From contig CAMMRL010000012.1 of the NCBI GenBank assembly GCA_946499275.1, forward strand, positions 1 through 56,386: a stretch of 56,386 bases of DNA. The letters are read 5' to 3'. Origin of the DNA: an uncultured Clostridia bacterium. GTDB lineage: Bacteria > Bacillota > Clostridia > Oscillospirales > Acutalibacteraceae. This document shows, in pieces, positions 39,866-48,805 of this stretch; the stretch's first letter is position 1; each line of letters starts with the position of its first letter. Both the position numbers and the translations under genes were made by a program. The notes beneath the pieces were generated by a model that was not told the origin of the DNA, did not search any database, and saw nothing but the letters and a program-made list of their open reading frames with translations.

Positions 39866-40780
39866 ATGGACAGCTACACCGTAGAAAGCGAGACCGAGAA
39901 ATGCCCGGATTGCGGTAAACCCATTGTATACGAGTATACCGTCCACATGGACCAGGAATATACCGCAAGCCTGGAATGCCCCTGCGTGACCGAACGCAGA
40001 CAAAAGGATCGGGACGAGCAGATCCGCCGTGGGCGGGAGGTCGTCAGGGAAATGATACGGCAGGAAGCGGGGCTGAGCAAGCGGGCCGTCAGCCAGCGGT
40101 TCCGGAACTACCGGCCGGACGAGGGGCAGAAGCAGGCGTTTGAAGCCGTCCGGCAATTCGCCAAGGGGTACATAGAACAGCGTAACGACGGGACCGGGCT
40201 GCTCCTGATCGGCGGGGTTGGGAGCGGGAAAACCCATCTGGCCGCCGCTTTGGCCAACGCGATTGTCGATTATGTCCCGATTTCCGATTACGACGCGGAA
40301 ATACCTGGTTTCAGCCGCCTTCCCCGCTCCGGGGTTTACTTTACCGGGGCGGTCCCCCTGCTGGAACGGATCCGGGCGTCTTACAGCAACGAAGAAGACG
40401 AGAGGGAGATCCTGGAACAATGCAAGGAAGCGGAACTGCTGATCCTGGACGACCTTGGGGCGGAAAAGCCAAGCGAATGGACGAGGGAACGGCTGTTTGA
40501 GATTATCGACGCGCGGTATAACGAATGCCTGCCGACTGTCATCACTACCAACGCGGATATTCGGGAGCTGCGGCAGAAGCTGGGAGACCGTGTATGCGAC
40601 CGTATCCGTTCCATGTGCAAGACCTATACCATCACGTCAAAGAGCCACCGCAAAACGGCGGACAACACCCAGCCGGAAGTAACGGCGGATAGGGAGGATT
40701 TCGACGACCCGCCGGTTCTCCCCGTAGAGGAAGCCCTCCCCGCAGGGCAGAAATCGATCTACGAGAGGATGCGGGAATGA
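39866..40780 (+). CDS. DnaC-like helicase loader (AAA+ ATPase)
   Basis: A 304-residue ATPase that would load the host replicative helicase onto the phage origin. An N-terminal cysteine cluster (CPDC at 13-16, CPC at 38-40) may bind zinc. Walker A GGVGSGKTH lies at 116-124 and Walker B LLILDD at 191-196, with sensor-1 TVITTNAD further on and a final arginine-rich segment (DRVCDRIRSMC). A loop of about 30 residues between the Walker motifs (DAEIPGFSRLPRSG) is longer than in bacterial DnaC. GGGAGG lies before ATG 39866. Confidence 0.9.
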   Translation: MDSYTVESETEKCPDCGKPIVYEYTVHMDQEYTASLECPCVTERRQKDRDEQIRRGREVVREMIRQEAGLSKRAVSQRFRNYRPDEGQKQAFEAVRQFAKGYIEQRNDGTGLLLIGGVGSGKTHLAAALANAIVDYVPISDYDAEIPGFSRLPRSGVYFTGAVPLLERIRASYSNEEDEREILEQCKEAELLILDDLGAEKPSEWTRERLFEIIDARYNECLPTVITTNADIRELRQKLGDRVCDRIRSMCKTYTITSKSHRKTADNTQPEVTADREDFDDPPVLPVEEALPAGQKSIYERMRE

Positions 40781-40794
40781 AAGGAGAGATAACT

Positions 40795-40887
40795 ATGCAA
40801 GCGGTACTCATAACAGGAATTATCACATTCGGGTTGGTCGCCCTGTTTTACATCGCGGCGAAATACGGAACACACGGAGGGGAATAA
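40795..40887 (+). CDS. Tiny single-pass membrane peptide (30 residues)
   Basis: ATG 40795 follows AAGGAG by about eight bases. The peptide is one hydrophobic helix (AVLITGIITFGLVALFYIAA) and a short polar end. Its stop shares a base with the next start (TAATG). No known function; tiny membrane peptides at this place are common in phages. Confidence 0.55.
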   Translation: MQAVLITGIITFGLVALFYIAAKYGTHGGE

Positions 40888-41276
40888 TGCGGGACTATCA
40901 ACCTCACAAAAACAATCCTTTTTGGCTGGAAACGACCGTGTATAAGCGCATCCTGTCCCTGGTGCGGGACTATGGGCGAATGGTACGGGATTATCAGGAA
41001 ATCCTGCACGAAACCGTAAGCGGGGACGGACAGCCGAAAGGCGGCTTGCCTGGAAACCCGGTGGAGCGCAAGGCCGAACGGATGGAGGTATTGTGGAAAG
41101 ATATTTGGGCGATCGAGCGGGCGCTTTTGACGGTTCCTGAGGAATACCGGCAAGGCGTGATGGAAAATATCTGCCACGGTGGCTGGCCTACAAATATCCC
41201 GGCTCACCATAAAACGTGGCTGTATTGGAGAAAGCGCTTCCTGTTTTTTGTGGCGAGGAACAAGGGGCTTGTATAA
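40887..41276 (+). CDS. Putative late-gene transcription regulator (RinA/ArpU-like)
   Basis: A 129-residue protein placed right before the packaging genes, where Bacillota phages encode RinA/ArpU-type activators. The sequence has two helical parts: FWLETTVYKRILSLVRDYGRM, and VERKAERMEVLWKDIWAIERALLTVPEEYRQGVMENI followed by HKTWLYWRKRFLFFVARNKG, which looks like a sigma-like helix-turn-helix. The assignment rests mostly on size, pattern and position. GGAGGGG lies four bases before ATG 40887. Confidence 0.65.
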   Translation: MRDYQPHKNNPFWLETTVYKRILSLVRDYGRMVRDYQEILHETVSGDGQPKGGLPGNPVERKAERMEVLWKDIWAIERALLTVPEEYRQGVMENICHGGWPTNIPAHHKTWLYWRKRFLFFVARNKGLV

Positions 41277-41333
41277 TGTTTATCCCACGGGGAAAAAATC
41301 AAGTGGTATACTGGATACAGTAGAACAGTATGC

Positions 41334-41363
41334 AAAGGCGCTGCGGGGAACCGTGGCGCTTTC
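41334..41363 (+). terminator. Hairpin before the terminase genes
   Basis: AAAGGCGC pairs with GCGCTTT around a CGGGGAACCG centre, followed by TTCTTT. It may end early transcripts or be the place where a late activator allows read-through. The rest of the 205-base gap 41277-41481 has no gene that I can support. Confidence 0.5.
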
Positions 41364-41481
41364 TTTGCGGCGAACCGGTTGGTCGAAATCTAACGGTGTC
41401 CATGGAACATCGTCAGACTGGAATGCTCGGACCATTCCCGCCGCTCCAGCAGTGTCCGGTATAACAAGTGAGGTGGTTCGT

Positions 41482-41832
41482 ATGAAACTGACAGCCAAAC
41501 AGCAGGCGTGGATAGACTACTACAAACAGGGACATACCGCTACCGAAGCGGCAAGGCTGGCCGGATACCGTGGAAAAAATCACGACGTTATCGGATCGCA
41601 GAACTTGGTAAAACTTAAGGACTACATCGCAGACCGCGACGCGGTGCTGGAAGCGCCTAGAATTGCCGATATGGCGGAGATCAACGCCTTTTGGACAGAT
41701 GTCATCCGTGACCAGGCAAACGACCTTAAAGACCGTCTGAAGGCGTCGGAGCTGCGGGTGAGGGCAGCGGGCGGATTTGTAGATAAACAGGAGGTCACGC
41801 TGATGGACAGCGCGTGGTTTAAAGATGGCTAG
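41482..41832 (+). CDS. Terminase small subunit
   Basis: A 116-residue DNA-recognition subunit of the packaging motor. The N-terminal helix-turn-helix LTAKQQAWIDYYKQGHTATEAARLAGYRGK is the family hallmark; the C-terminus (RIADMAEINAFWTDVIRDQANDLKDRLKASELRVRAAG) is the usual oligomerisation region. ATG 41482 follows GAGGTGG by five bases. It overlaps the large subunit start by eight bases. Confidence 0.9.
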   Translation: MKLTAKQQAWIDYYKQGHTATEAARLAGYRGKNHDVIGSQNLVKLKDYIADRDAVLEAPRIADMAEINAFWTDVIRDQANDLKDRLKASELRVRAAGGFVDKQEVTLMDSAWFKDG

Positions 41833-43054
41833 GCGGCTGAACCCGTCCGCGTTTAACGCCTGGGTGTACGATCACATCGACGACTATTCCCACCCGCTGG
41901 AGGTGTACTACGGCGGCGCAGGCAGCGGAAAAAGCTACGGCGCGATGCAAAAAATCATCCTAAAAGCCCTAAACGCCCGGCGCAAGGTACTGGTGGTGCG
42001 CAAGGTCGGGGCGACGCTGCGGGACAGTGTGTTTCAGCTTGCGCTCGACCTGCTCCGGGATGCGGGAATATGGCGGGGCTGCGAGGTCAGCCGGGCAGAC
42101 ATGCGGATCGCCCTGCCGAACGGCTCGCTTTTCGTGTTTAAGGGGCTGGACGACCGCGAAAAGATTAAATCCATCACCGGCATAACCGACATGGTGCTTG
42201 AAGAAGCGACCGAGCTGTCGGAAGACGATTTTACACAGCTTCGCCTTCGCCTGCGTCCGCCCGAACCCGATCCGCAAATATATATCATGTTCAACCCGGT
42301 ATCCAAGGCAAATTGGGTATACGGGTATTTTTTTGCCCACACGCCGCCGGCCGGCACGAAGATCGTGCAAACCACATACAAGGACAACCGCTTTTTGCCG
42401 GCAGAATACGCCGCCACGCTGGAGGAACTGGCCGCCAGAAACCCCGCCTATTATCGCATTTACGCCTTGGGCGAGTTCGCCACGCTGGATAAGCTGGTAT
42501 ACCCGCACGCGGAGAAACGGCTGATTTCAGCGGAAGAGACGGCTGGGAAAAAATTCTGGGTTGGGCTGGACTTTGGCTATGTCAACGACCCGTCCGCCAT
42601 TGTGTGGGGGTATTACGATGAGAGCGATCGGACGATATACGTCACTGGGGAGTATGTCAAAACCGGAATGTTAAATGATGAGATCGCCGCCACCATCCGG
42701 CAGCTTGGCCTGCAGAAAGAAATCGTTGTCGCTGATTCCGCCGAACAGAAAAGCATCGAGGAACTGCGCCGGGCAGGGATAACCCGCATCCGTCCATCCA
42801 AAAAGGGGCCGGACAGCGTAAAGCACGGCGTCCAGTGGATCGGGCAGTGCCGCCTTGTCGTGGATGAGAGATGCATCCACACAATCGAGGAAACCGAAAA
42901 CTATACTTGGCGCAAGGACAAAAAGACCGGCGAATATCTAAACGATCCGGAAGACAGCTTCAACCACTGCCTTGACGCCATGCGCTACGGGCTGCAAAGC
43001 GTCGCTGGAGAGCGCCGCATACGCACTATGTCAAAATCCATTCTTGGGCTGTAA
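41825..43054 (+). CDS. Terminase large subunit (PBSX family)
   Basis: A 409-residue packaging ATPase and nuclease. Walker A YYGGAGSGKS lies at about 28-37, Walker B and catalytic glutamate in MVLEEATEL (about 123-131). The RNase H-like nuclease domain starts at FWVGLDFGYVNDPSAIVWG and continues with VADSAEQKSIEELRRAGI and FNHCLDAMRYGL. Full length for the family. Translation is coupled to the small subunit by an eight-base overlap. Confidence 0.95.
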   Translation: MARRLNPSAFNAWVYDHIDDYSHPLEVYYGGAGSGKSYGAMQKIILKALNARRKVLVVRKVGATLRDSVFQLALDLLRDAGIWRGCEVSRADMRIALPNGSLFVFKGLDDREKIKSITGITDMVLEEATELSEDDFTQLRLRLRPPEPDPQIYIMFNPVSKANWVYGYFFAHTPPAGTKIVQTTYKDNRFLPAEYAATLEELAARNPAYYRIYALGEFATLDKLVYPHAEKRLISAEETAGKKFWVGLDFGYVNDPSAIVWGYYDESDRTIYVTGEYVKTGMLNDEIAATIRQLGLQKEIVVADSAEQKSIEELRRAGITRIRPSKKGPDSVKHGVQWIGQCRLVVDERCIHTIEETENYTWRKDKKTGEYLNDPEDSFNHCLDAMRYGLQSVAGERRIRTMSKSILGL

Positions 43055-43066
43055 GGAGATATCAAC

Positions 43067-44425
43067 ATGCCGTTTTGTATATCCAAAGATCAGACAATGG
43101 ACGCCCCGCTGGTGTCTGCTATCCTCCAACGGTGGCGGACGGAGGAATACCCGCGCCTGTGCCGGTTTTATGACTACTATATGGGCAATCAGGACATCCT
43201 GCGTAAGCGGTACAGCGACCCTAGCAAGCCCTGCAATCACATCGTCACCAACTACTGCGACAACATCGTCAACAATTACACCGGGTACATCACCGGCCTG
43301 CCGGTTACATACAAAAGCCAGGCGGATATGACGGATGTGCAGGATGTACTTAATTACAACGATGTGCGTACAAAAGATAGCGAGCTGCTGCGTATGGCCT
43401 TGATATACGGCAAGTCCTATGAGCTGCATTATATCGACGAGGACGGGGAAGAACGATTCGACGTGCTGGATGCCCGCGACGGGATTCCGGTATATGACAA
43501 CACCATCGATCAGCAGCTGCTGTATTTCATCCGGTTTTACCCGGAAAACACGCTGCGGGAAGATTCCGATTATTTGGTGGACGTGTACACCGAAAGCGCC
43601 ATCGATCACTACAAAAGCGACAGCGGATGGAGCGTGGTCACACCGATGGGATCAGAATCCCACAGCTTCGGGCAGGTTCCGGTAACGGTGTTTCCGCTGA
43701 ATGCCGACGAGCTGCCGATATTTTACAAGGTGATGGGCTTGCAGGACGCCTATAACACCCTGCTATCCGGCGAGGTGGACGACTTTGAAGCGTTTTGTGA
43801 CGCCTATCTTGTCCTGCAGGGGGTGGATGCAGACGAAGAGGACGTGGCCAGGATGAAGGAACAGCGGGTCCTCGTGATCCCCGAGGGGGCGACGGCGGAA
43901 TACTTAACAAAAAGCATTTCCGACACCCAAATCCAGAACATCCTCCAGAACCTCAACGACACGATCCACAAACTAGCCAACAGCCCGGACTTTTCGCAGG
44001 AATCTTTCGGCGTATCGTCCGGGATCGCGCTGCGGTTCCGCCTGCTGGGGTTTGAGAACGCCGCGGGCGCCATCGCCGCCAACATGGTCAAGGCGCTACA
44101 AAAGCGGATCGAGCTGATCTGCGCTATCGTAAACATCAAGGGGACGGAAGCCCTCTGGCGGGATATGGAGATCGTGATCGACCGGAACATCCCGGTTAAC
44201 GACGTGGAAACCGCCAACATGGTCAACACCCTGCGGGGGTTGGTCAGCGACAAGACCCTGCTGTCCCAGATCCCCTTTGTCAGCGACGTGGACGCGGAGC
44301 TGGAAGCGGTACAGGAGCAAAAGGCCGAAAATATCGAACTGTACGGCTTCGGGGACGGCACCGGCGGCGGGGATCCCGACGGCGCACAGAGCGGGGGCGG
44401 CGCGGATGAGCAGGAAGAGCGCTGA
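43067..44425 (+). CDS. Portal protein (SPP1 gp6-like)
   Basis: A 452-residue portal subunit forming the dodecameric entry vertex of the head. Typical features: YDYYMGNQDILRKRYSDPSKPCNHIVTNYCDNIVNN near the start, TGYITGLPVTY, and GVSSGIALRFRLLGFENAA before the long stem helices, and an acidic Gly-rich tail. AAGGAGATATC lies before ATG 43067. Its end overlaps the MuF gene by 20 bases. Confidence 0.92.
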   Translation: MPFCISKDQTMDAPLVSAILQRWRTEEYPRLCRFYDYYMGNQDILRKRYSDPSKPCNHIVTNYCDNIVNNYTGYITGLPVTYKSQADMTDVQDVLNYNDVRTKDSELLRMALIYGKSYELHYIDEDGEERFDVLDARDGIPVYDNTIDQQLLYFIRFYPENTLREDSDYLVDVYTESAIDHYKSDSGWSVVTPMGSESHSFGQVPVTVFPLNADELPIFYKVMGLQDAYNTLLSGEVDDFEAFCDAYLVLQGVDADEEDVARMKEQRVLVIPEGATAEYLTKSISDTQIQNILQNLNDTIHKLANSPDFSQESFGVSSGIALRFRLLGFENAAGAIAANMVKALQKRIELICAIVNIKGTEALWRDMEIVIDRNIPVNDVETANMVNTLRGLVSDKTLLSQIPFVSDVDAELEAVQEQKAENIELYGFGDGTGGGDPDGAQSGGGADEQEER

Positions 44426-46025
44426 TTATTGGGCCGAGCGGCTGTCCCGGCAGAACCAGCGGATCGGGGATAAGACGGTGGAAGAGCTGGAAACCCGTCT
44501 GCGGCAGTATTACCGGGCCGCGTCCGCCGATATCACAAGAGAAGCGGAAAGCCTGTATAACAAGCTATTGGCCGAAGCCGGGGACCAGCCGGTAAAGCCG
44601 AACGACCTGTACCGCATGGATAGGCTGTACCACCTGCAAAGCAAAATCCATCAGCGGTTGCAGGAACTCGGCGGGCGGGAGGTCGAAACCGTGGGCGGGG
44701 GGCTGCGGCAGGTGGCGGAGCTGGTGGACAAAAACACCGTATCCGGGCTGCCGGACGCGGCGAAAAACTCCCCTTGGGCGGTGCTGCCCCGCGAGCAGGC
44801 GGAAGCCATCGCCAACCGGATATGGTGCGCCGACGGGAAAAACTGGAGCGACCGGATATGGAAAAGTAAGACCGCCCTCCAACAGCGGTTAGAAAAGGGC
44901 ATGGTGGACATCATCGTCCGTGGCGAAAAACCGGACGAATTATCCAAAACCCTCATGGCCGATATGGGCGTTGGCTACCGGGAAGCGTCCCGGATCGCCC
45001 GCACCGAAACCGCCCACGTCCGGGCCGAAGCGGAAGCCGCCGCCCTCGAGCGGGAGGGGTACGAGCGGTACCGGTTTGTCAACGCCACCGACGGGCGCAC
45101 CTGCGGCGAATGTGGGCGGCTCAACGGCAAAACCTTCCTGCTTTCCGAACGCCGGGCCGGGGTGAATTATCCACCGATCCACCCCAACTGCCGGGGCCGG
45201 ATTGTCGCCGTTGTTACCTTTGCGGATGGAACGGAAGTACAGCCGGTCATCCGTGGGCCGGGGCATTGGAAGATGGACCAGGAACAACCGGCCAAGCGCA
45301 CCATTAACGTAAATGTCCGCCTGGACGAACCAGCGCAGTATGAGGGTGATATTGCCGACAGGCTGCGGCGGAGGGCAAAGGAAACCGTCGCCGGTGGACC
45401 GGTACAGCGTTTTGAAACCCTTCCCTCCAGTATCCGCACTCCTTTCCTGGACGGGTTGAAAAAGGCCACACCGGACGCGGAGCAAGCGCTTTCCTCCATC
45501 CTGCCGCAAGTGGAAATCCATCTTGTTGAGGGGAAAAACTCCCAATATATCCGGGGCGTGGACGTGGTGGAGCTAAACTCCCAAGCCGAACCCTCCACTC
45601 TAGCCCATGAATTGTTCCACCGTTTGGACGATAAAAACGGCATTTCCAAGGCCAGGGAATTGCAAAAGGCCATGGATCGGGATTTCCGCCAGCTCAAGGT
45701 GGAAAGCGGCGGCAACCTGAAAGGCTACCTCATGGAGCAGTATCCCGCCATGTGGAGACAGTCACAGAGCGGAAGATGGAAAATGAAGCCGGAATACCGA
45801 GGAATTTCCGATATGCTTAGTGGCCTAACGGAAGGGCAATTTAACGGGGGCTACAGCCACACCGCTGCCTACTGGAACCGGAGCAAATACAGCCTGCCCC
45901 GGGAAGCCTGGGCGCAGTTTGGGCGGATGCTGTACGAAAACAACCCGGAAGCCCTGTCCGCCCTGCAAACCCTCTTCCCACGGTTTTATGAACGTGCTAC
46001 AATGGCCCTGAAGGAGTTGGTTTGA
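44406..46025 (+). CDS. MuF-type head morphogenesis protein fused to an HExxH metallopeptidase-like domain
   Basis: A 539-residue protein. Residues about 1-265 are an SPP1 gp7/MuF-type minor head protein, a few copies of which are carried in the head. The MuF signature is GVGYREASRIARTETAHVRAEAE, and C233, C236, H259 and C262 form the zinc cluster (CGECGR ... HPNC). After VVTFADGTEVQPVIR comes an extra domain of about 250 residues that ordinary MuF proteins lack. It contains LAHELFHRLDD, with HELFH at 401-405 matching the zinc-peptidase HExxH motif, and a later YSHTAAYWNRSKYSLPREAWAQFGRMLYEN. MuF fusions to toxin or enzyme domains are known; this one may be injected with DNA. Starts at ATG 44406 inside the portal gene. 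Confidence 0.85.
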   Translation: MSRKSADYWAERLSRQNQRIGDKTVEELETRLRQYYRAASADITREAESLYNKLLAEAGDQPVKPNDLYRMDRLYHLQSKIHQRLQELGGREVETVGGGLRQVAELVDKNTVSGLPDAAKNSPWAVLPREQAEAIANRIWCADGKNWSDRIWKSKTALQQRLEKGMVDIIVRGEKPDELSKTLMADMGVGYREASRIARTETAHVRAEAEAAALEREGYERYRFVNATDGRTCGECGRLNGKTFLLSERRAGVNYPPIHPNCRGRIVAVVTFADGTEVQPVIRGPGHWKMDQEQPAKRTINVNVRLDEPAQYEGDIADRLRRRAKETVAGGPVQRFETLPSSIRTPFLDGLKKATPDAEQALSSILPQVEIHLVEGKNSQYIRGVDVVELNSQAEPSTLAHELFHRLDDKNGISKARELQKAMDRDFRQLKVESGGNLKGYLMEQYPAMWRQSQSGRWKMKPEYRGISDMLSGLTEGQFNGGYSHTAAYWNRSKYSLPREAWAQFGRMLYENNPEALSALQTLFPRFYERATMALKELV

Positions 46026-46211
46026 ATGTGGGAAGGGAAATGGACGGACGAACTCAGCCGGCTATATGCCCAATACGAGGAACAGCATCCAGGCGTGGAG
46101 CCGGAAGATTACGCAGAAATCCTCTACAGCGCCATGACTTACGAAGAATTCGTTGGCTATATCCGGGAATGCCTGGAAAAAGGCGTGGAAATCCCGGATG
46201 TGGTAAAATAA
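46026..46211 (+). CDS. Small acidic protein directly after the MuF-HExxH gene
   Basis: A 61-residue protein whose ATG follows the MuF stop without a gap; AAGGAG lies inside the MuF end. It is acidic (QYEEQHPGVEPEDYAEILYSAMTYEEF) and likely helical. No family recognised. Its tight coupling to a gene with a possible effector domain makes an immunity or inhibitor role thinkable; this is a guess from position and charge only. A terminator follows, so the pair ends a unit. Confidence 0.65.
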   Translation: MWEGKWTDELSRLYAQYEEQHPGVEPEDYAEILYSAMTYEEFVGYIRECLEKGVEIPDVVK

Positions 46212-46228
46212 CACAACTGCATAAAGGA

Positions 46229-46259
46229 GCGTCGGGGCGGAACAATCCGCCGCCGGCGC
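46229..46259 (+). terminator. Rho-independent terminator between MuF unit and scaffold gene
   Basis: A GC-rich stem (GCGTCGG-GGCGGA against TCCGCCGCCGGCGC, one bulge) around ACAA, followed by six T's at 46260-46265. It could lower expression of the following structural genes unless a second promoter exists. Confidence 0.75.
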
Positions 46260-46356
46260 TTTTTTATACCCATTTTTGGGCGTATGTGGGGCCGGACGAC
46301 ACACGGAACCGAATACCAGGGCCGGGAATCCCCCGGAACTGAAAGGAGAAAGCTAC

Positions 46357-46947
46357 ATGGAAGAGACCAGAACGAACGGGGCCGCTCAGGAAGCCGTCGG
46401 CGCGCAGACGGAAACCAACACGGAACCGGAAAAGACCACCTACACCCGAGAAGAAGTGGAGCGCCTGCTCCAGCAGGAAGGTGACCGGCGGGTGACAGCG
46501 GCCTTGAAAAAGGCCGAAGCCAAACGCTCGGAAGCCGTCCGGGAAGCGCAAAAGCTAGCCGGAATGAACGACGACGAGAAGGCGCGTTACCAGCTGGAAC
46601 AGCGCCAAAAGGAATTGGACGAGCGGGAGGAACGGCTCGCGGTAGCGGAAAACACCGCCGAAGCCACCAAGATCCTTGCGGAAAAAGGCATCCGCACCGG
46701 CTTGGTCCAATTTGTCGTAGCGGCAGACGCCCAAACCATGATGGACAACATCAACACCCTGGAAAAGGAGTTTAAGGCGTCCGTCAAAGCCGAGGTGGAA
46801 AAGCGCCTGGCGGGTACTACCCCGCGCCGTAACCTCCCCCCGGATCAATCCATCGACAAAGCGGCGTTCGGGCGCATGTCCCTGGCGCAGCAGCAGGAAT
46901 TGTATACCAACAACCCGGAGCTGTACAAACAGCTTACCGGAAAATAA
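46357..46947 (+). CDS. Phage scaffolding protein (DUF4355)
   Basis: A 196-residue scaffold protein for head assembly. It shows the expected layout: an acidic N-terminus (TYTREEVERLLQQEGDRRV), a long charged coiled coil (KKAEAKRSEAVREAQKLAGM, QLEQRQKELDEREERLAVAENTAEA), then a capsid-binding end (FGRMSLAQQQELYTNNPELYKQL). AAAGGAG lies before ATG 46357, in front of the major capsid gene. Confidence 0.88.
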   Translation: MEETRTNGAAQEAVGAQTETNTEPEKTTYTREEVERLLQQEGDRRVTAALKKAEAKRSEAVREAQKLAGMNDDEKARYQLEQRQKELDEREERLAVAENTAEATKILAEKGIRTGLVQFVVAADAQTMMDNINTLEKEFKASVKAEVEKRLAGTTPRRNLPPDQSIDKAAFGRMSLAQQQELYTNNPELYKQLTGK

Positions 46948-46962
46948 GAAGGAGTGACAACC

Positions 46963-47760
46963 ATGGCGACAACCCACACCCTGTACGAAAACCAGGTGTT
47001 GGAAAATAAAATCACCGATCTAGTCAATACCCGGCTGGAAGTCCGGTCCCTTATGACGATTGACTACAGCCTGACCACCGCCGCCGGCCTGAAAAAGGTG
47101 GTCAACAAGTACACCTACACCGGCAAGGTGGAGAAGCTGGCCAAGGCGGCCAAAAACACCACACGGGGCAAGGTAACCTTTACCCCGACGGAGTACACCG
47201 TCAACCGGTATCAGCAGACCTACGATTACAACGATATGGACGTGATGCAGGACCCGATGGTGGTGGACGTGGCATCCGCCGGCGCCGCCACCCTCATGGC
47301 CAATGAGATCAAGGAGGAGTATTTCGCGGAGCTGGCGAAGATCTCCAATTCCCACACCTACGCCAAGGGGAGCAGCCCGAATTACGACACCATTGTGGAC
47401 GCGCTGGCCACCCTCGACCAAGAGGTGGAGGACGGCATGTTTATCCTCATGGGCAACGATATGCGGGCGGTCATCCGCAAAGATCCCGATTACAAAGCGT
47501 CCAAGCAGGGGGAAATCCTGTATACCGGCCAGTTCGGCACTATCTGCGGCCTGCCCTGCCTGTTTTCGAAGCTAGTGCCGGCCAAGACCATCTATGTCAC
47601 ACACCGCGAAGCGGTCCATTTCCTCGTGAAAAAGGAAGGCACAGTGGAGCAGGACCGCGACATCGAAACCAAAGAAAATACCGTGGTATATGAGCGCCAT
47701 GGCCTGATCGCCCTGGTGGACGAGACCAAGTCGATCAAGATCGCGGAAGCCGCTGCATAA
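46963..47760 (+). CDS. Major capsid protein
   Basis: A 265-residue HK97-fold-type capsid protein by position and pattern: LYENQVLENKITDLVNTRLEVRSLMT at the N-terminal arm, TRGKVTFTPTEYTVNRYQQTYDYND, and the C-terminal EQDRDIETKENTVVYERHGLIALVDETK typical of capsid proteins next to DUF4355 scaffolds. ATG 46963 is eight bases after AAGAAGGAG; a GTG at 46954 overlaps that site. Confidence 0.9.
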   Translation: MATTHTLYENQVLENKITDLVNTRLEVRSLMTIDYSLTTAAGLKKVVNKYTYTGKVEKLAKAAKNTTRGKVTFTPTEYTVNRYQQTYDYNDMDVMQDPMVVDVASAGAATLMANEIKEEYFAELAKISNSHTYAKGSSPNYDTIVDALATLDQEVEDGMFILMGNDMRAVIRKDPDYKASKQGEILYTGQFGTICGLPCLFSKLVPAKTIYVTHREAVHFLVKKEGTVEQDRDIETKENTVVYERHGLIALVDETKSIKIAEAAA

Positions 47761-47772
47761 GGAGGGATCCCC

Positions 47773-48081
47773 ATGGAAACCCTGCTGGAAAAGCTGAAAA
47801 CCCTGCTCGGCGAGCGGGCGGCGGGCTATACAGACGAATATCTCCGGCTCCTGCTGGGCGAAGCGGAGATGGAAGCCCTCGCCTATACCCGGCGGGAGAG
47901 CTTGCCGTCCGGCCTGGAAGCGGTAATCCCGCGGATGGCGTTGGTGATGGTCAACCGTACCGGGGCCGAAGGGGTATCGTCCCAGGGCTTTTCCGGGGTG
48001 TCGGAAAGCTATCTGGACGGATATCCGGCGGAAATCCAGGCCATCCTCCGCCGATACCGGAAAATCGGGGTGATGGGATGA
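47773..48081 (+). CDS. Head-tail connector protein
   Basis: A 102-residue adaptor, first gene after the capsid, with the helical pattern of gp6/gp15-like connectors (LKTLLGERAAGYTDEYLRLLLGEAEMEALAYTRRESLP). It should bind below the portal. GGAGGG precedes the start; the stop overlaps the next start in ATGA. Confidence 0.78.
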   Translation: METLLEKLKTLLGERAAGYTDEYLRLLLGEAEMEALAYTRRESLPSGLEAVIPRMALVMVNRTGAEGVSSQGFSGVSESYLDGYPAEIQAILRRYRKIGVMG

Positions 48082-48383
48082 TCGAAACCGCGATGCGGGA
48101 TTATCCGCTGTACATCCTGTCCGATACCCCGGACGAATATGGGCAGATCGGCAAAGCGCAGCCGTCCGGGACGATCCGGGCGGCTGTTTTTGTGAACGAC
48201 CGGCAGCTTTCCGACAACGCGTACTATGCGGAATCCACCTATATCGCCCTGACCTGGCGGCGGGATATCACCGACCGGCACCTGATTGAGCTGCCGGACG
48301 GAAAGAAAAAGGTCACGCAAGCACTGCCCGGACGGATGACCCGGCTGCTCTTGGCGGATTGGGGGGCGGGACATGGCGATTGA
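48078..48383 (+). CDS. Head closure (stopper) protein
   Basis: A 101-residue beta-rich protein (YPLYILSDTPDEYGQIGKAQPSGTIRAAVFV, YAESTYIALTWRRDITDRHLIELPDG) in the position of SPP1 gp16-like stoppers, between connector and gp10-like protein. Assignment mainly by order and size. Overlaps both neighbours. Confidence 0.7.
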   Translation: MIETAMRDYPLYILSDTPDEYGQIGKAQPSGTIRAAVFVNDRQLSDNAYYAESTYIALTWRRDITDRHLIELPDGKKKVTQALPGRMTRLLLADWGAGHGD

Positions 48384-48801
48384 AGGGATGGATAAGCTGC
48401 TCGCCCGTCTCGCACGGGTCGAACGGGGCGAAGGGCTGCGCCGGGGGATCGGGAAAGCCTGCCGAGTGGTGGAAGCTGCGGCGGCGGGCAACTGCCCGGT
48501 GGATACCGGGAATCTCCAAGGCTCCATAACCAGCGAGACGCCGGGGGCGTCGGATCCTCCCGTCGGCGTGGTGGGGACCAACGTCAAGTACGCGCCCTAT
48601 GTAGAGCTAGGGACCGGCCTGTTTGCCGCCCATGGTGACGGACGGCAGGACGTGCCGTGGAAATACCAGGACGCCCAAGGCAACTGGCACACCACCAGCG
48701 GCCAGGAGCCGCAACCATTTTTACAGCCCGCCCTCCGGGACAACGAGGACAACATCCGGCGTCTGATTGCCGAGGGCGTGCAGCAGGACATGAGGGGGTA
48801 A
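48373..48801 (+). CDS. HK97 gp10-like tail-connection protein
   Basis: A 142-residue protein with the clear HK97-gp10 signature: GNCPVDTGNLQGSITSE, VGTNVKYAPYVELGTG and PQPFLQPALRDNEDNIRRLI. It joins the head stopper to the tail. Start ATG 48373 lies in the preceding gene (11-base overlap). Confidence 0.88.
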   Translation: MAIEGMDKLLARLARVERGEGLRRGIGKACRVVEAAAAGNCPVDTGNLQGSITSETPGASDPPVGVVGTNVKYAPYVELGTGLFAAHGDGRQDVPWKYQDAQGNWHTTSGQEPQPFLQPALRDNEDNIRRLIAEGVQQDMRG

Positions 48802-48805
48802 CGGT

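Noticed and set aside
46276-46356. Longer N-terminus for the scaffold protein
   Set aside because: The extension would start in the terminator T-run region; ATG 46357 has a proper AAAGGAG site and gives the normal family start.
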